NCBI RefSeq assembly: GCF_001298675.1
Contig: NZ_CYIG01000006.1
Location: 1-64,000, forward strand
Reading direction: 5' to 3'
Origin: Paenacidovorax caeni
GTDB lineage: Bacteria; Pseudomonadota; Gammaproteobacteria; Burkholderiales; Burkholderiaceae_C
DNA: 64,000 nucleotides
Position numbers and translations under genes: made by a program. The notes under the pieces were generated by a model. The model did no database searches. It was not told the origin of the DNA and saw nothing but the letters and a program-made list of their open reading frames with translations. Shown piece by piece: positions 40,239 to 52,453 of this stretch (positions within the stretch are counted from its first letter, which is position 1; the number at the start of each line of letters is the position of its first letter).

Positions 40239-41504
40239 TTACAGGTCGAACAGCAGGCGCGAAGGATCTTCCAGCGCATCCTTCATGGCGACGAGACCCA
40301 GCACGGCTTCGCGGCCGTCGATGATGCGGTGGTCGTAGGACATGGCGAGGTAGTTCATCGGGCGCACGACGACCTGGCCGTTTTCGACCACGGCGCGGTC
40401 CTTGGTGGCGTGCACGCCCAGAATGGCCGACTGCGGCGGGTTGATGATGGGGGTGGACATCATCGAGCCGAAGGTGCCGCCGTTGGAGATGGAGAAGGTG
40501 CCACCGGTCATTTCTTCAATGCCCAGCTTGCCTTCAGCAGCCTTCTTGCCGAACTCCGCGATCTTCTTCTCGATGTCGGCGAAGCTCATCTGGTCGGCGT
40601 TGCGCAAAATGGGCACCACCAGACCACGGGGCGAGCCCACGGCGATACCGATGTCGAAGTAGCCGTGGTACACGATGTCGGTGCCGTCCACCGAGGCGTT
40701 GAGCACCGGGTACTTCTTCAGGGCATGCACGGCAGCCTTCACGAAGAAGGACATGAAGCCCAGCTTGACACCGTGCTCCTTGGTAAACGCGTCCTGGAAC
40801 TTCTTGCGCAGGTCCATCACCGGGGCCATGTTCACTTCGTTGAACGTTGTCAGGATGGCGTTGGTGGACTGCGATTGCAGCAGACGCTCGGCCACACGGG
40901 CACGCAGGCGGCTCATGGGCACGCGCTGCTCGGGGCGCTCGCCCAGGTCTTGCGCGGCAGACGGTGCAGCCACCTGGGGCAGTGCCTTGGTGGGCACGCC
41001 GGTTGGAATGACTGCAGCCGTGGACTTCACGCCACCGGCCACGGCGGCCAAGGCGTCGCCCTTGGTCACGCGGCCATCTTTGCCGGTACCGGCAACAGCA
41101 GAGGCAGGGATGTTGGCTTCGGACAGGATCTTGGCGGCGGCAGGCATGGCCACGCCGCCCTTGTTGCCACCCGCAGCGGCCGCTGGTGCAGCCGCAGCAG
41201 CAGTTGCAGGAGCTGCTGCCGCAGGCGCGGGGGCAGCCGCCGGGGCAGCAGCACCCGCCACAGCCTCGGTGTCGATCTTGGCGATGAGCTGGTCGGCGGC
41301 CACGGTGGCGCCATCGGCCTGCACGATCTCGGCCAACACGCCAGCAGCGGGCGCGGGCACTTCGAGCACAACCTTGTCGGTCTCGATTTCGATCAGGATT
41401 TCATCGGCTGCCACAGCTTCGCCGGGCTTTTTCTTCCACTGCAGCAGGGTGGCCTCGGCCACGGATTCAGACAGCTGGGGGACCTTGACTTCAACGATTG
41501 CCAT
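40239..41504 (-). CDS. sucB: 2-oxoglutarate dehydrogenase E2, dihydrolipoyl succinyltransferase
   Basis: Core of the complex: moves the succinyl group from E1 to CoA in the TCA cycle. The 421 residues hold one lipoyl domain (1-75, lipoyl Lys in [10 protein letters not shown]), an Ala/Pro linker (about 83-115), an E3-binding domain (about 118-155, [20 protein letters not shown]) and the catalytic domain with [15 protein letters not shown] near the end. The length fits SucB with one lipoyl domain. It lies 52 bases downstream of sucA. Confidence 0.97.
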   Translation of the reverse strand: MAIVEVKVPQLSESVAEATLLQWKKKPGEAVAADEILIEIETDKVVLEVPAPAAGVLAEIVQADGATVAADQLIAKIDTEAVAGAAAPAAAPAPAAAAPATAAAAAPAAAAGGNKGGVAMPAAAKILSEANIPASAVAGTGKDGRVTKGDALAAVAGGVKSTAAVIPTGVPTKALPQVAAPSAAQDLGERPEQRVPMSRLRARVAERLLQSQSTNAILTTFNEVNMAPVMDLRKKFQDAFTKEHGVKLGFMSFFVKAAVHALKKYPVLNASVDGTDIVYHGYFDIGIAVGSPRGLVVPILRNADQMSFADIEKKIAEFGKKAAEGKLGIEEMTGGTFSISNGGTFGSMMSTPIINPPQSAILGVHATKDRAVVENGQVVVRPMNYLAMSYDHRIIDGREAVLGLVAMKDALEDPSRLLFDL

Positions 41505-41556
41505 TTTGAATTCTTTCCAATGCGATGTTTTGTACTGAGAACGTGGGTTCGCGGCC

Positions 41557-44433
41557 TTACTTGGTCAGCACAAAACCCTTGAGCTTGGCGAACGCGGCTT
41601 CCACCAGGTTCTTCTGCTGCTCGGCGTGCAGGTGGGCGTAGCCAACGGCAGGCGAAGCCGAGGCGGCACGACCAGCGTAGCCGAGCTTCTGGCCGGCCAG
41701 CATGTTCTCGTGGATGTTGTGCTGGATGAAGAACCAGGCACCCTGGTTCTGCGGCTCGTCCTGGCACCACACGATCTCGGTCGCCTTGGCGTACTTCTTC
41801 ACCTCGGCAGCGAATGCCTTGTGCGGGAACGGATAGAGCTGCTCCACGCGGATGATGGCCACGTCCTGCGCGCCCTTCTCGGCACGCTTCTTCACCAAGT
41901 CGTAGTACACCTTGCCCGAGCAGGCGATCACGCGCTTAACCTTGGCGGCGTTCTTGACGATGGCTTCGTCCTGCTCGCCAATCACGGTCTGGAAACCGCC
42001 CTTGGTGAATTCGGACAGCGGCGACGTGGCGTCCTTGTTACGCAGCAGCGACTTGGGCGTCATGATGACCAGCGGCTTGCGCAGGTTGCGCACCATCTGG
42101 CGGCGCAGCACGTGGAAGATCTGGCTGGCCGTGGTCGGCTGCACGATCTGCATGTTGGTGTCAGCGGCCAGCTGCATGAAGCGCTCCAGGCGGGCCGAGC
42201 TGTGCTCGGGGCCCTGGCCTTCGTAGCCGTGCGGCAACATCAGCGTGATGCCGTTGACACGGCCCCACTTGACTTCGCCCGAGGCGATGAACTGGTCGAT
42301 CACCACCTGCGCGCCATTGGCGAAATCGCCGAACTGCGCTTCCCAGATCACCAGGGTATTGGGGTCGTTCGAGGCGTAGCCGTATTCGAAGGCCAGCACG
42401 GCTTCTTCGGACAGGATGGAGTCGATGACGACGAACGGCGCCTGGTTTTCGGCCACGTTCTGCAGGGGCACGTAGGAGCCCACATCCCACTTCTCGCGCT
42501 TTTGGTCGTGGATCACGGCGTGGCGGTGCGTGAAGGTGCCACGGCCGCAGTCCTCGCCAGACAGGCGCACGGGGTAGCCCGATGCGACCAGCGACGCGAA
42601 CGCCATGTGCTCGCCCATGCCCCAGTCCACGTTGACCTCGCCACGGCCCATGGCGGCGCGGTCGTCATAGACCTTCTTCACCAGGGTGTGCGGCGTAACG
42701 CTTTCGGGAATGGTGGTGATCTTCTCAGCCAGACGCTTCCACTCGGTCAGAGGAATCGCGGTGTCGGCTGCGTCGCTCCACGTCTGGCCCAGGAACGGGC
42801 TCCAGTCCACGGCGTACTTGCTCTTGAAATTGGTCAGCACAGGATCAACCGTGTGCTTGCCTGCATCCATGGCGGCACGGTAGGCCTTGGCCATGTCGTC
42901 GCCCAGGCTCTCGCCCAGGCCCTGGGCGGCGAGCTTGTCGGCGTACAGCTTGCGCGTACCGGGATGCTGGGCGATCTTCTTGTACATCAGCGGCTGGGTG
43001 AGCATGGGGGTGTCCTGCTCGTTATGGCCCAGCTTGCGATAACAGACGATGTCCACCACCACGTCCTTGGAGAACTCCATGCGGTACTCCAGCGCCAGCT
43101 GCATGGCCAAGCACACGGACTCTGGATCATCGCCGTTCACGTGCAGCACAGGCGACTCGATCATCTTCACGATGTCCGTGCAGTACAGCGTGGAGCGCAG
43201 GTCACGCGGATCAGAGGTGGTGAAACCGATCTGGTTGTTGATGATGATGTGCACCGTGCCGCCCGTGGTGTAGCCACGGGTTTCCGACAGTGCCAGGGTT
43301 TCCTGGTTCACGCCCTGGCCAGCGAACGCGGCGTCGCCGTGCACCAGCACGGGCAGCACCTGCTTGCCCTTGGGATCGCCGCGACGGTCCATGCGCGAAC
43401 GCACCGACCCCTCGACCACGGGGTTGACGATTTCAAGGTGCGAGGGGTTGAACGCCAGGCTCAGGTGCACAGGGCCACCGGGGGTGGACACATCGGAGCT
43501 GAAGCCCTGGTGGTACTTCACGTCGCCTGCGGGCAGGTCCTCAGGCGCGGTGTGGTCGAACTCGGCGAACAGATCCTTGGGCATCTTGCCCAGGGTGTTG
43601 ACCAGCACGTTCAGACGGCCGCGATGGGCCATGCCGATCACCACCTCCTGAACGCCCTTGGAACCAGCATCCTGGATCAGCTCGTCCATGGCCGCGATGA
43701 AGCTCTCACCGCCCTCGAGAGAGAAACGCTTCTGGCCGACGTACTTGGTGTGCAGGTAGCGCTCAAGGCCCTCGGCGGCTGTCAGGCGGTCAAGGATGCG
43801 CTTCTTCTTGTCGGCATTGAATGCCGGCTTGCTGCGAATGCTCTCCAGCTTCTGCTGCCACCAGCGCTTCTGGTTCTGGTTGGTGGCGTACATGTACTCG
43901 GCGCCGATGGTGCCGCAGTAGGTCTCGCGCAGCGCGTTGATCAGCTCGCGCAGGGGCATCTTGTCCTTGCCGAAGAAGGTGTTGCTCGTGTCGAACACCG
44001 TTTCTTGGTCGGCATCGCTGAAGCCGTAGAAGGACGGCTCCAGTTCGGGAATCTGGGGGCGCTCGGCGCGCTTGAGGGGATCGAGGTCGGCCCAGCGCGC
44101 ACCGACGTTGCGGTAGGCGGCGATGAGTTGTTGCACGGCGGTGCGCTTACGCCCCATCTCGGCATCGGCACTGGCCACCACCACCTTGGTTCCGCCTTGC
44201 TTGGCACGCTCGGCAAAAGCGTTGATCACGGGCTGGTGGGGCACATCCCGCGCATCCGTCCCATCCGAAGCGGGAACATGTTGCAATGCATCAAAGTACT
44301 CGCGCCAGGAGTCGGGCACGCTGCCCGGATTGGCAAGGTAGTTCTCGTACATCTCTTCGACATAGGGCGCATTGCCGCCGAAGAGGTAGGTGTTGCCCTG
44401 GTAGGCTTGGTAAACGGACGTTGTCTCGCTCAT
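41557..44433 (-). CDS. sucA: 2-oxoglutarate dehydrogenase E1
   Basis: Thiamine diphosphate enzyme that decarboxylates 2-oxoglutarate and passes succinyl to E2. It has 958 residues. The N-terminal E2-binding part is [20 protein letters not shown]; the core has [56 protein letters not shown] (TPP-Mg) and [14 protein letters not shown]; the C-terminal half holds [20 protein letters not shown]. It is first gene of the operon, and 207 bases separate it from the divergent permease gene; no clear promoter motif was picked out there. Confidence 0.98.
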   Translation of the reverse strand: MSETTSVYQAYQGNTYLFGGNAPYVEEMYENYLANPGSVPDSWREYFDALQHVPASDGTDARDVPHQPVINAFAERAKQGGTKVVVASADAEMGRKRTAVQQLIAAYRNVGARWADLDPLKRAERPQIPELEPSFYGFSDADQETVFDTSNTFFGKDKMPLRELINALRETYCGTIGAEYMYATNQNQKRWWQQKLESIRSKPAFNADKKKRILDRLTAAEGLERYLHTKYVGQKRFSLEGGESFIAAMDELIQDAGSKGVQEVVIGMAHRGRLNVLVNTLGKMPKDLFAEFDHTAPEDLPAGDVKYHQGFSSDVSTPGGPVHLSLAFNPSHLEIVNPVVEGSVRSRMDRRGDPKGKQVLPVLVHGDAAFAGQGVNQETLALSETRGYTTGGTVHIIINNQIGFTTSDPRDLRSTLYCTDIVKMIESPVLHVNGDDPESVCLAMQLALEYRMEFSKDVVVDIVCYRKLGHNEQDTPMLTQPLMYKKIAQHPGTRKLYADKLAAQGLGESLGDDMAKAYRAAMDAGKHTVDPVLTNFKSKYAVDWSPFLGQTWSDAADTAIPLTEWKRLAEKITTIPESVTPHTLVKKVYDDRAAMGRGEVNVDWGMGEHMAFASLVASGYPVRLSGEDCGRGTFTHRHAVIHDQKREKWDVGSYVPLQNVAENQAPFVVIDSILSEEAVLAFEYGYASNDPNTLVIWEAQFGDFANGAQVVIDQFIASGEVKWGRVNGITLMLPHGYEGQGPEHSSARLERFMQLAADTNMQIVQPTTASQIFHVLRRQMVRNLRKPLVIMTPKSLLRNKDATSPLSEFTKGGFQTVIGEQDEAIVKNAAKVKRVIACSGKVYYDLVKKRAEKGAQDVAIIRVEQLYPFPHKAFAAEVKKYAKATEIVWCQDEPQNQGAWFFIQHNIHENMLAGQKLGYAGRAASASPAVGYAHLHAEQQKNLVEAAFAKLKGFVLTK

Positions 44434-44640
44434 ATTTCGCTGACCTCCGTCTCCCTGAAGGAGACATGAGCTGGTTGGTAAACCTTCCGCGACACGGCTG
44501 AACCGGTTGGCGGATGCGACTGTGGCTGGGGAAGGGCCTTGGGTTGCAGCAGATATTGTGCCACCGAACGCAGCTACGGGTCAGGGATGATCGCAGGCCA
44601 GGTCGCGTACAGTCGGGTACTCGCAACTCTCAGCTGGTCC

Positions 44641-45702
44641 ATGCCCTTCTCCAAGCTGCAAAACCGCACTTTTCTGGCGCTGCTGATCGCAGTCACCATC
44701 GCATTCCTTGCGATCCTTTGGCCATTCCATGGGGCAGTGTTCTGGGCCATGGTGCTGGCCATCCTGTTCATGCCACTGCACCGGCGCCTCCTACAGCGCA
44801 TGCCGGGGCGCCCCAACATGGCCGCGCTTTGCACGCTGTGCCTGTGCCTGCTCCTGGTGATCCTGCCCATGGCGCTGATCAGCCTCTCACTGGTTCAGGA
44901 AGCGGCGCAGGTGTACGAGCGCATGCGCTCCGGCCAGCTCAACTTCGGCAGCTATGCGCAGCAGATCTTCAGCGCATTGCCCGAATGGGCCACCCAACTG
45001 CTGGCCCACTTCCACCTGTCCTCGCTGTCGGAGCTGCAGGAGAAGTTCTCAAGCGCTGCCGTCCAGGCCAGCCAGTTTCTGGCCACCAAGGCACTGAACA
45101 TCGGCCAGGACACACTGGGATTCATCGTCAGCGTCGGCATCATGCTCTACCTGCTGTTCTTCCTGCTGCGCGACGGCGTGGCACTGGGCCGGCGGGTGCG
45201 CCAGGCGATCCCACTGGACGAAGCGCACAAACGCAACCTCGCGAGCAAGTTCACGACCGTGGTGCGCGCCACGGTGAAGGGCAACATTGTGGTCGCGGCA
45301 TCGCAGGGCGCACTGGGCGGCCTGATCTTTTGGGTACTGGGCATCCAGGCGCCGGTTCTCTGGGGCGTGCTCATGGCCTTCCTCTCGCTGCTGCCAGCGG
45401 TGGGGGCCAGCCTGATTTGGATGCCGGTGGCGCTGTACTACCTGGCCACCGGCGCCGTCGCCCAGGGTGCGATCCTGATTGCCTACGGCATCTTTGTCAT
45501 CGGGCTGGTGGACAACCTGCTGCGCCCGCTGCTGGTCGGCAAGGACACCAAGCTACCCGACTACATGGTGCTGATATCGACCCTGGGCGGCATGTCGCTG
45601 TTCGGTCTCACAGGCTTCGTCATCGGCCCCGCGATTGCGGCACTGTTCGTAGCCACTTGGGGCCTATTCACCCAGGATGTGGGGGAAGATAGGCAGGAGT
45701 GA
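44641..45702 (+). CDS. AI-2E family transporter (PerM-like permease)
   Basis: Inner-membrane protein of 353 residues from ATG 44641 (MPFSKLQNRTFLALLIAVTI); upstream in-frame ATGs at 44539 and 44587 give residues without family likeness. About eight membrane segments are seen: two near the N-terminus, two before residue 60-80, then a long periplasmic loop, and four from about 160 to 340 (GIMLYLLFFLLRDGV, GALGGLIFWVLGIQAPVLWG, FLSLLPAVGASLIWMP, GFVIGPAIAALFVATW). The PAVG and GPAIAALF motifs are typical. Family members export diverse substrates; AI-2 itself is only one case, so the substrate is unknown. Confidence 0.87.
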   Translation: MPFSKLQNRTFLALLIAVTIAFLAILWPFHGAVFWAMVLAILFMPLHRRLLQRMPGRPNMAALCTLCLCLLLVILPMALISLSLVQEAAQVYERMRSGQLNFGSYAQQIFSALPEWATQLLAHFHLSSLSELQEKFSSAAVQASQFLATKALNIGQDTLGFIVSVGIMLYLLFFLLRDGVALGRRVRQAIPLDEAHKRNLASKFTTVVRATVKGNIVVAASQGALGGLIFWVLGIQAPVLWGVLMAFLSLLPAVGASLIWMPVALYYLATGAVAQGAILIAYGIFVIGLVDNLLRPLLVGKDTKLPDYMVLISTLGGMSLFGLTGFVIGPAIAALFVATWGLFTQDVGEDRQE

Positions 45703-45727
45703 CACGCGCGCCCCATGCCGTAGCCGG

Positions 45728-46237
45728 TCAGTCCAGCCACTTCTGCATGAACTGCGCCTGCCCCATGGCGGGGTCGAGGGTATAGCCCGCGAAGCCTTCA
45801 CGCTCGTAAGCACGGACCGCGGGCAGGTTGCCCTGCAGCACTTCCAGCGTGAGCTTGCACGCGCCGCGCTCACGCGCCACGCGCTCCACGACTGCCAGCA
45901 TCTGCTGCGTCACGCGGCGCCCGCGCCATGCCTGCAACACCGCAACATCGTGCACGTTGACCAGCAGCCGGCAAGCAAAGGTGGAGAACCCTTCCAGGCA
46001 GTTGATCAGTCCGACCGGCAACTCTTCGGCATCAGCACCATCCCGCGCCCAGGCAATGACACTGAAAGCCCCTTGGCGCTGCCGCAGGGCCTGTGGCAAA
46101 CACGCCTTCACCTCGGGCGCCAGGGGCTCACCACCCCCCGCAGGATCGCGGGCATAGGCGTCAAGTAACGTCACCAACGCCTGCGCATCACGCGGGTTGG
46201 CATAGTCCACAACACGCACATCCACCATGGCCGTCAT
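45728..46237 (-). CDS. GNAT-family N-acetyltransferase
   Basis: Acetyl-CoA-dependent transferase of 169 residues. The ATG at 46237 ([20 protein letters not shown]) forms ATGA with the glmM stop, so coupling is likely; ATG 46228 is also possible. The GNAT core shows [20 protein letters not shown] (motif A, acetyl-CoA pyrophosphate loop with RGRRVTQQ), [20 protein letters not shown] and FMQKWLD. The substrate cannot be told from sequence. Confidence 0.88.
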   Translation of the reverse strand: MTAMVDVRVVDYANPRDAQALVTLLDAYARDPAGGGEPLAPEVKACLPQALRQRQGAFSVIAWARDGADAEELPVGLINCLEGFSTFACRLLVNVHDVAVLQAWRGRRVTQQMLAVVERVARERGACKLTLEVLQGNLPAVRAYEREGFAGYTLDPAMGQAQFMQKWLD

Positions 46238-47568
46238 CCGGCACGGGCCGCATCGGCCAGACGTTGAGCACAAGCACTGGCCTGCGTCTGATCCTGCGCC
46301 TCGACCATGACACGCAGCAGCGGCTCGGTCCCGCTGGCCCGGATCAGCACGCGTCCGCAACCGTCCAGCTCTGCCTCCACTGCGGCAGTTTCCCGTGCCA
46401 GCAATGTGTTGGCACGCCAGTCCTGGCCGGGCTGCAAGCGCACATTGAGTAGCACCTGCGGGAACAACTCCACACCCGCCAGCAGCTCAGCCATCCCCTG
46501 CCCACTGCGCACACAAGCTTGCAGCACCTGCAGGGCGCTGATCAAACCATCGCCGGTGGTGTGCTTGTCCAGCGCCAAAAGGTGGCCCGAGCCCTCGCCA
46601 CCCAGCAGCCAGCCATGGCGCGACAGTTCCTCCAGCACGTAGCGGTCGCCAACCTTGGCTCGCACCAGCTTCACACCCTGGGCGCGCAGTGCCAGCTCCA
46701 CGGCCATGTTGGTCATCTGGGTACCCACCACGCCAGGCACCAGCTCATCGCGCACCATGCGCTCGCGCGCCAGCAGGTACAACAGCTCGTCACCATTGAA
46801 CAGGCGCCCGCTGCCATCAACCATTTGCAGGCGGTCCGCATCGCCATCCAGGGCGATACCGAAGTCCGCATGGTTGGCGCGCACCGCACGCACCAGCGCA
46901 TCCGGGTGGGTCGCACCCACCTCCTGGTTGATGTTCAAGCCATCAGGCGCACAGCCAATCGGCACCACGTCGGCACCCAGCTCGTGGAACACCTTGGGCG
47001 CGATCTGGTAGGCCGCGCCATGTGCCGCATCCACCACGATGCGCAGGCCCTTGAGCGTAAGGTCATTGGCAAACGTGCTCTTGCAGAACTCGATGTAGCG
47101 GCCTGCCGCATCGTCCAGGCGGCGCGCCTTGCCCAGGCTTGCCGAGTCGACCCACACCGGCGGTTCGTCCATGGCTGCTTCGACCGCAAGCTCCCATGCA
47201 TCAGGCAGCTTGGAGCCAGAAGCACTGAAAAATTTGATGCCGTTGTCCGCATACGGGTTGTGGCTGGCGCTGATAACCACGCCCAGGCTGGCGCGCTGGG
47301 CACGCGTCAGGTACGCCACACCAGGCGTAGGCAACGGGCCAAGCAGCACCACATCGACCCCGGCCGAGTTGAAGCCAGACTCCAAGGCGGCCTCCAGCAT
47401 GTAGCCCGAGATGCGAGTGTCCTTGCCAATCAGCACCGTGGGGCGCTCCTCACTGCGACGCAATACACGCCCGACGGCGTGGGCCAAGCGCAGCACAAAA
47501 TCCGGTGTAATGGGCGGCTGCCCTACGGTGCCTCGAATGCCGTCGGTGCCAAAGTATTTGCGTGTCAT
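46234..47568 (-). CDS. glmM: Phosphoglucosamine mutase
   Basis: Converts glucosamine 6-phosphate to glucosamine 1-phosphate for UDP-GlcNAc, needed for peptidoglycan and LPS. It has 444 residues from ATG 47568 ([20 protein letters not shown]). The phospho-Ser loop is [18 protein letters not shown] near residue 102; the metal loop is [13 protein letters not shown] near 240; the sugar-binding loop [12 protein letters not shown] and phosphate-binding [15 protein letters not shown] follow. The start overlaps the folP stop (ATGA). Confidence 0.97.
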   Translation of the reverse strand: MTRKYFGTDGIRGTVGQPPITPDFVLRLAHAVGRVLRRSEERPTVLIGKDTRISGYMLEAALESGFNSAGVDVVLLGPLPTPGVAYLTRAQRASLGVVISASHNPYADNGIKFFSASGSKLPDAWELAVEAAMDEPPVWVDSASLGKARRLDDAAGRYIEFCKSTFANDLTLKGLRIVVDAAHGAAYQIAPKVFHELGADVVPIGCAPDGLNINQEVGATHPDALVRAVRANHADFGIALDGDADRLQMVDGSGRLFNGDELLYLLARERMVRDELVPGVVGTQMTNMAVELALRAQGVKLVRAKVGDRYVLEELSRHGWLLGGEGSGHLLALDKHTTGDGLISALQVLQACVRSGQGMAELLAGVELFPQVLLNVRLQPGQDWRANTLLARETAAVEAELDGCGRVLIRASGTEPLLRVMVEAQDQTQASACAQRLADAARAG

Positions 47569-48422
47569 TGGGGTTCCCCTCCGTTTGCTTCTTGTTCCTG
47601 CATGGCCTGCCACACGGCCAGTGCCGCCACGGTCTCACGCACGTCATGCACCCGTACGATGGGTGCGCCTTGCTGCACTGCCAACAGAGCTGCGGCCACG
47701 CTCGGGATCAAGCGTTCACCCACCTCCAGCCCCGTTACAGCACCCAACGACGACTTGCGCGACCACCCCGCCAGCACCGGGTAGCCAGACGCCCGCAGTG
47801 CCTGCTGCCGCGCCAACAGTGCGAAGTTCTGCGCCACGGTCTTGCCAAAGCCGATACCCGGATCCAGCACAATACGGGCCTTTTCAACCCCCAGCCCTTG
47901 CAGGGCCTGCGCCTGCAGCTCTAAAAACGAGAGCACCTGGGGGAGCACATCGCCCTCCATGGGTACCGCCTGCATGGTCTGCGGATCGCGGTGCATGTGC
48001 ATCAAGCACACGCCGCAGGTTGGGTGCGCCGCAACGGTCTGTGCCGCACCAGGCTGGCGCAGGGCCCAGATGTCATTGACGATATCGGCCCCCAGGTCGA
48101 GCACCTGCTGCATCACGGCGCTTTTGTAAGTGTCAACCGAAACCGGAACCCCCAGGCGCACGGCCTCGCGCACAACAGGGAGCACACGCGCCAGCTCTTC
48201 TTCCAGCGGTACGGCCGGGCTGCCGGGGCGCGTTGATTCGCCACCGATGTCCAATATGTGGGCCCCCTCCTGCAGAAGACGCTCACAGTGGCGCAACGCA
48301 GCCTGCACGCCTGCATGGCGCCCGCCATCGGAAAACGAATCCGGAGTGGCATTGACAATGCCCATGACCTGCGGACGCGCCAGATCGATACGGAAGCGGG
48401 AGGTTTGCCAGAACATGGACAC
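47565..48422 (-). CDS. folP: Dihydropteroate synthase
   Basis: Folate enzyme joining p-aminobenzoate to dihydropterin pyrophosphate; target of sulfonamides. It has 285 residues from GTG 48422 ([20 protein letters not shown]); ATG 48416 is an alternative. Family signatures are [81 protein letters not shown] and IVRVHDV. It lies 65 bases after ftsH, across a terminator. Confidence 0.96.
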   Translation of the reverse strand: MSMFWQTSRFRIDLARPQVMGIVNATPDSFSDGGRHAGVQAALRHCERLLQEGAHILDIGGESTRPGSPAVPLEEELARVLPVVREAVRLGVPVSVDTYKSAVMQQVLDLGADIVNDIWALRQPGAAQTVAAHPTCGVCLMHMHRDPQTMQAVPMEGDVLPQVLSFLELQAQALQGLGVEKARIVLDPGIGFGKTVAQNFALLARQQALRASGYPVLAGWSRKSSLGAVTGLEVGERLIPSVAAALLAVQQGAPIVRVHDVRETVAALAVWQAMQEQEANGGEPQ

Positions 48423-48430
48423 GAGAAACC

Positions 48431-48456
48431 AAAAACGGGGCCTTCAAAGCCCCGTT
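48431..48456 (-). terminator. Intrinsic terminator after ftsH
   Basis: On the minus strand AACGGGGC, a 7-base loop and GCCCCGTT are followed by T residues (TTTTTGG in all). It lies between the ftsH stop and the folP start, so folP-glmM may need its own promoter or readthrough. Confidence 0.85.
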
Positions 48457-48487
48457 GGATGGAAGGTTGACAACCTTGGAAGGTGTT

Positions 48488-50410
48488 TCAGGCCGCCGTG
48501 GGGGCCGGGTCGGTCTTCACAGCAGGTGTTCCGCCACTGGGGCCATCACCCCCCGAAGACGGGGTGCGCGGCGTCCAGTCCTTGGGCGGACGGGGCTCGC
48601 GGCCTGCCATGATGTCTTCCAGCTGCTCGGCATCGATGGTTTCCCAGTCGAGCATCGCCTTCGCCATGGCGTGCATCTTGTCGGAATGTTGCTCGATCAG
48701 GCGACGCGCCAGGGCATACTGCTCGTCGATGATGCGGCGCACCTCGGCATCGACCTTCTGCATGGTCTCTTCCGAGATGTTGGTGGTCTTGGTCACCGAG
48801 CGGCCCAGGAATACTTCGCCTTCGTTTTCGGCATAGACCATAGGCCCCAGTGCTTCGCTCATGCCATAACGCATGACCATGTCACGTGCAATGTGCGTGG
48901 CGCGCTCGAAGTCATTGCTGGCACCCGTAGTCATCTGGTGCATGAACACTTCTTCAGCGATACGGCCACCAAACAGCATGGCGATCTGGTTCAGCATGTA
49001 CTCCTTGTCGTAGGAGTAGCGGTCCTTCTCGGGCAGGCTCATGGTCACGCCCAGGGCACGGCCGCGCGGGATGATGGTGACCTTGTGGACCGGATCGCAC
49101 TTGGGCAGCAGCTTGCCGATGAGGGCGTGGCCGGCCTCGTGGTAAGCCGTGTTGCGGCGCTCCTCCTCGGGCATGACCATGCTCTTGCGCTCGGGGCCCA
49201 TGATGATCTTGTCCTTCGCCTTCTCGAAGTCCTGCATCTCGACCACGCGCGCATTACGGCGCGCTGCCATCAAGGCAGCCTCATTGCACAGGTTGGCCAG
49301 ATCAGCGCCGCTCATACCCGGAGTACCCCGGGCAATGATGGCCGGATTTACATCCTGCCCAGCGGGAATTTTGCGCATGTGCACGCCCAGGATCTGCTCA
49401 CGTCCCCGAATGTCGGGCAGTGTCACGTAGACCTGGCGGTCGAAGCGTCCGGGGCGCAGCAGGGCCGCGTCCAGGATGTCGGGGCGGTTGGTGGCGGCCA
49501 CGACGATCACACCCAGGTTGGTCTCGAAACCGTCCATCTCGACGAGCATCTGGTTCAGCGTCTGCTCACGCTCATCGTTTCCGCCGCCCAGGCCAGCGCC
49601 ACGCTGGCGGCCCACCGCGTCAATTTCGTCAATGAAAATGATGCAAGGGGCGTTCTTCTTGGCGTTCTCAAACATGTCCCGCACACGGGCCGCGCCCACG
49701 CCGACGAACATCTCCACGAAGTCGGAGCCCGAGATACTGAAGAACGGCACCTTGGCCTCGCCGGCAATGGACTTGGCCAACAGCGTTTTACCCGTGCCGG
49801 GGGGGCCAACCAGCAGCAGACCGCGCGGAATGCGGCCACCGAGTTTCTGGAACTTCTGCGGATCTTTCAGAAAGTCGACGACCTCCTTCACCTCTTCCTT
49901 GGCTTCGTCACAGCCCGCGACGTCTGCGAAGGTAACGGTGTTGTTGTTCTCATCGAGCATGCGCGCCTTGCTCTTGCCGAAGCTGAAGGCGCCCCCCTTG
50001 CCGCCGCCTTGCATCTGGCGCATGAAATAAATCCACACGCCGATCAGCAACAACATCGGGCCCCAGCTGACGAGCAACGTCATCAGCAGGGAGCCCTCCT
50101 CGCGCGGCTTGACGTCGAACTTGACGTTGCTGTTGATCAGGTCACCCACCAGGCCACGATCGAGATAGGTGGCCGTCGTGCGAACCTTGCGGTCATCGTT
50201 GGTGGTGGCGACGATCTCGGTGCTGCCGCCAGGTCCTTCTTGGATGATGGCGCTCCTGATGCGGTTGTTACGAACCTCGTCGAGGAACTCCGAATAGGCC
50301 ATGTGGCCCGCATTGGCACCCACACGGGTGTCAAACTGTTTGAACACCGTGAACAGCACCATGGCGATAACCAGCCATACGGCAACTTTAGAAAACCACT
50401 GATTGTTCAA
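48488..50410 (-). CDS. ftsH: ATP-dependent zinc metalloprotease FtsH
   Basis: Inner-membrane AAA+ protease that degrades membrane and short-lived proteins, LpxC among them in E. coli. It has 640 residues. Two membrane segments flank a periplasmic domain (about 5-24 and 105-125). Walker A is [15 protein letters not shown] near 200, Walker [12 protein letters not shown] near 255, the second region of homology [22 protein letters not shown], and the zinc motif [10 protein letters not shown] near 420. The tail is Pro/Gly-rich. It lies downstream of rlmE, the standard ftsJ-ftsH order. Confidence 0.98.
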   Translation of the reverse strand: MNNQWFSKVAVWLVIAMVLFTVFKQFDTRVGANAGHMAYSEFLDEVRNNRIRSAIIQEGPGGSTEIVATTNDDRKVRTTATYLDRGLVGDLINSNVKFDVKPREEGSLLMTLLVSWGPMLLLIGVWIYFMRQMQGGGKGGAFSFGKSKARMLDENNNTVTFADVAGCDEAKEEVKEVVDFLKDPQKFQKLGGRIPRGLLLVGPPGTGKTLLAKSIAGEAKVPFFSISGSDFVEMFVGVGAARVRDMFENAKKNAPCIIFIDEIDAVGRQRGAGLGGGNDEREQTLNQMLVEMDGFETNLGVIVVAATNRPDILDAALLRPGRFDRQVYVTLPDIRGREQILGVHMRKIPAGQDVNPAIIARGTPGMSGADLANLCNEAALMAARRNARVVEMQDFEKAKDKIIMGPERKSMVMPEEERRNTAYHEAGHALIGKLLPKCDPVHKVTIIPRGRALGVTMSLPEKDRYSYDKEYMLNQIAMLFGGRIAEEVFMHQMTTGASNDFERATHIARDMVMRYGMSEALGPMVYAENEGEVFLGRSVTKTTNISEETMQKVDAEVRRIIDEQYALARRLIEQHSDKMHAMAKAMLDWETIDAEQLEDIMAGREPRPPKDWTPRTPSSGGDGPSGGTPAVKTDPAPTAA

Positions 50411-50532
50411 GCGGGAGCTCCAGAATTCAAAGAAGATGGGCAGACATGCCCTGATTCAGCTGAGGTTCTATTCTAGGGTTTCAAGCCCAACCCCACCCCT
50501 TTACCCTAGCAAGGGCCATGGGCACAACATGC

Positions 50533-51186
50533 CTATTTGAGGCCAATGCCAACCAGAAAAGTTTCCGACGATTTGTCGCGCGAGGCCTTGGGCTTGATCG
50601 GCTTGACCACCTTGAAGCTATCCTTGAACAGTTGCACCAACTGTGTGTAGCCGCTGCCATGGAACAGCTTGACCACCAGCGCGCCTTCAGGCTTCATGTG
50701 GTGCTGCGCAAAATCGACCGCCAATTCGATCAAGTGGGCAATGCGCGCCGCATCGATCGAATCCACACCTGAGAGATTCGGCGCCATATCGGACACGACG
50801 GCGTCCGCCAGCCGGCCTTGCAGGGCCTGCTGCAGCTGCGCAAGCACACTGTCTTCACGGAAATCGCCCTGGATAAAGGCCACCCCTTCGATCGGCTCCA
50901 TGGGCAGTAGATCCAGGCCAATGATGGTGCCATTGAGCTGCCCAGCCGCAGCCCCCCCGGGCGACAGGCGACGGCGCAAGTACTGGCTCCATGCGCCTGG
51001 CGCACACCCCAGATCGACCACCGTATCACCCGGCCGAATCAGTCCGAGCTGCTCGTCGATTTCCTTAAGTTTGTAGGCGGCGCGGGCGCGGTAGCCGTCT
51101 TTCTGAGCGGCTTTCACATAGGGGTCGTTGACATGCTGGTTCAGCCACGCCTTGTTGACCTTCTTACTCTTGGTCTTTACTTTCAT
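50533..51186 (-). CDS. rlmE: 23S rRNA (uridine-2552-2'-O)-methyltransferase RlmE
   Basis: SAM-dependent enzyme (FtsJ) that methylates U2552 in the A loop of 23S rRNA. It has 217 residues. Visible are the catalytic Lys region [18 protein letters not shown] motif [15 protein letters not shown] near residue 58, [20 protein letters not shown] near 128, [10 protein letters not shown] and the C-terminal [10 protein letters not shown]. An insert [10 protein letters not shown] after the first motif is a little longer than in E. coli. It is divergent from yhbY. Confidence 0.96.
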   Translation of the reverse strand: MKVKTKSKKVNKAWLNQHVNDPYVKAAQKDGYRARAAYKLKEIDEQLGLIRPGDTVVDLGCAPGAWSQYLRRRLSPGGAAAGQLNGTIIGLDLLPMEPIEGVAFIQGDFREDSVLAQLQQALQGRLADAVVSDMAPNLSGVDSIDAARIAHLIELAVDFAQHHMKPEGALVVKLFHGSGYTQLVQLFKDSFKVVKPIKPKASRDKSSETFLVGIGLK

Positions 51187-51218
51187 TGCAATTACGTCCT
51201 CACGGGATAATACGCTCC

Positions 51219-51692
51219 ATGCCCCAAATTCAATTGACCCCTGCCGAGCGCCGGGAACACCGCGCCAACGCCCATCATCTTGACCCAGTGGTCATGATCG
51301 GAGGCGATGGCCTCACGCCCGCCGCCCAGAAGGAAATCGACGCTGCACTGAACGCCCACGGCCTCATCAAGGTACGTGTATTCGGCGATGACCGTGCTGC
51401 ACGCGAGGCGATGTACCAACAGCTCGCTGACGACCTCAACGCCGCTCCCATCCAGCATATCGGCAAGTTACTGGTGTTCTGGCGTCCCCAGCCTGACAAG
51501 GAAAAAACGCTCGATGAAGACCGCAAGCCCGGCCCGCGTGACGTCAAGGTGCTCAAGTTCGGCCGCCCCGGCCAGCGGCCGGAAGTCAAGCAGCTGCGCG
51601 TACTCGGCAACCAGCGCCTGACCGCCGGCGGCCAAATCAAACGCGCCAAAAAACCCAAGAAAAAATCCATCAAGAAGGGCCAGGCCGACTGA
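51219..51692 (+). CDS. yhbY: YhbY-family CRM-domain RNA-binding protein
   Basis: Ribosome-assembly factor with a CRM (KH-like) domain that associates with pre-50S particles. It has 157 residues from ATG 51219 ([20 protein letters not shown]). The domain includes [20 protein letters not shown] and [20 protein letters not shown], followed by [13 protein letters not shown]; the basic tail ([14 protein letters not shown]) is longer than in the 97-residue E. coli protein. Its stop overlaps the next start (TGATG-type overlap). Confidence 0.93.
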   Translation: MPQIQLTPAERREHRANAHHLDPVVMIGGDGLTPAAQKEIDAALNAHGLIKVRVFGDDRAAREAMYQQLADDLNAAPIQHIGKLLVFWRPQPDKEKTLDEDRKPGPRDVKVLKFGRPGQRPEVKQLRVLGNQRLTAGGQIKRAKKPKKKSIKKGQAD

Positions 51693-52453
51693 TGGGCGCT
51701 TCCGAAACAGCGCAGCGCCATGTGCTGTGCATGAAGTGGGGCACCAAGTACGGCCCCGAATACGTCAACCGCCTCTACGCCATGGTGCGCCGCCACCTGA
51801 GCGGCAGCTTCAACTTCGTCTGCCTGACTGACGACGCCACCGGCATTCGGCCCGAGGTACAGTGCTTGCCTATCCCGCCGCTGAACCTGCATCTGAAGCC
51901 AGGCCAACGCGATGGTGCATGGAAGAAGCTCACCACCTTCGAGGCAGACCTGCACGGCCTGCGCGGCACGGCGCTGTTCCTTGATGTGGACGTGGTCATC
52001 GTCGGCTCGCTCGACGCATTTTTCGAGTACCCGGGCGATTTCCTCATCATCCACGACTACCCGCGCTTCTGGCGCTTCGGCAAGCGCATCACGGGTAACT
52101 CGTCGGTTTACCGCTTCCAGTTGGGCGCACATGCCGACGTGCTCGAATACTTTCGCACCCACATGGAAGAAGTGCAGGCAAACAATCGCAACGAGCAAAC
52201 CTTCCTCTCGCGCTACCTGCACAAGCAGGGCAAGCTGGCCTACTGGCCCACAGGCTGGTGCCCGAGCTTCAAGTACCACGGCATACCCTCCTGGCCACTG
52301 AACTACTGGCGCGAGCCCTGCGTGCCAGAGGGAGCGCGCATCATGATCTTCCACGGCGAATGCAACCCGCCTGACGCGCTCGCCGGGCGGCGCAACAAGC
52401 GCCTGGGATTCATCCGACCCGCACGCTGGGTGGCGCAGCACTGGCGCGAATGA
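51692..52453 (+). CDS. Putative glycosyltransferase (GT8-like)
   Basis: A 253-residue protein with the look of a GT-A glycosyltransferase: GTKYGPEYVNRLYAMVRRHL, then the DxD-type metal motif ALFLDVDVVIVGSLDAFF near residue 98, FLIIHDY, and a C-terminal MIFHGECNPPDA in which the His may bind metal. No membrane segment is seen, so it is probably cytoplasmic or peripheral. Acceptor and sugar are unknown. It starts on the last base of the yhbY stop. Confidence 0.8.
   Translation: MGASETAQRHVLCMKWGTKYGPEYVNRLYAMVRRHLSGSFNFVCLTDDATGIRPEVQCLPIPPLNLHLKPGQRDGAWKKLTTFEADLHGLRGTALFLDVDVVIVGSLDAFFEYPGDFLIIHDYPRFWRFGKRITGNSSVYRFQLGAHADVLEYFRTHMEEVQANNRNEQTFLSRYLHKQGKLAYWPTGWCPSFKYHGIPSWPLNYWREPCVPEGARIMIFHGECNPPDALAGRRNKRLGFIRPARWVAQHWRE

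Noticed and set aside
41626-44469. A plus-strand open frame of 947 codons opposite sucA
   Set aside because: It is a shadow of the sucA codon pattern; composition is unnatural and no domain is recognisable.
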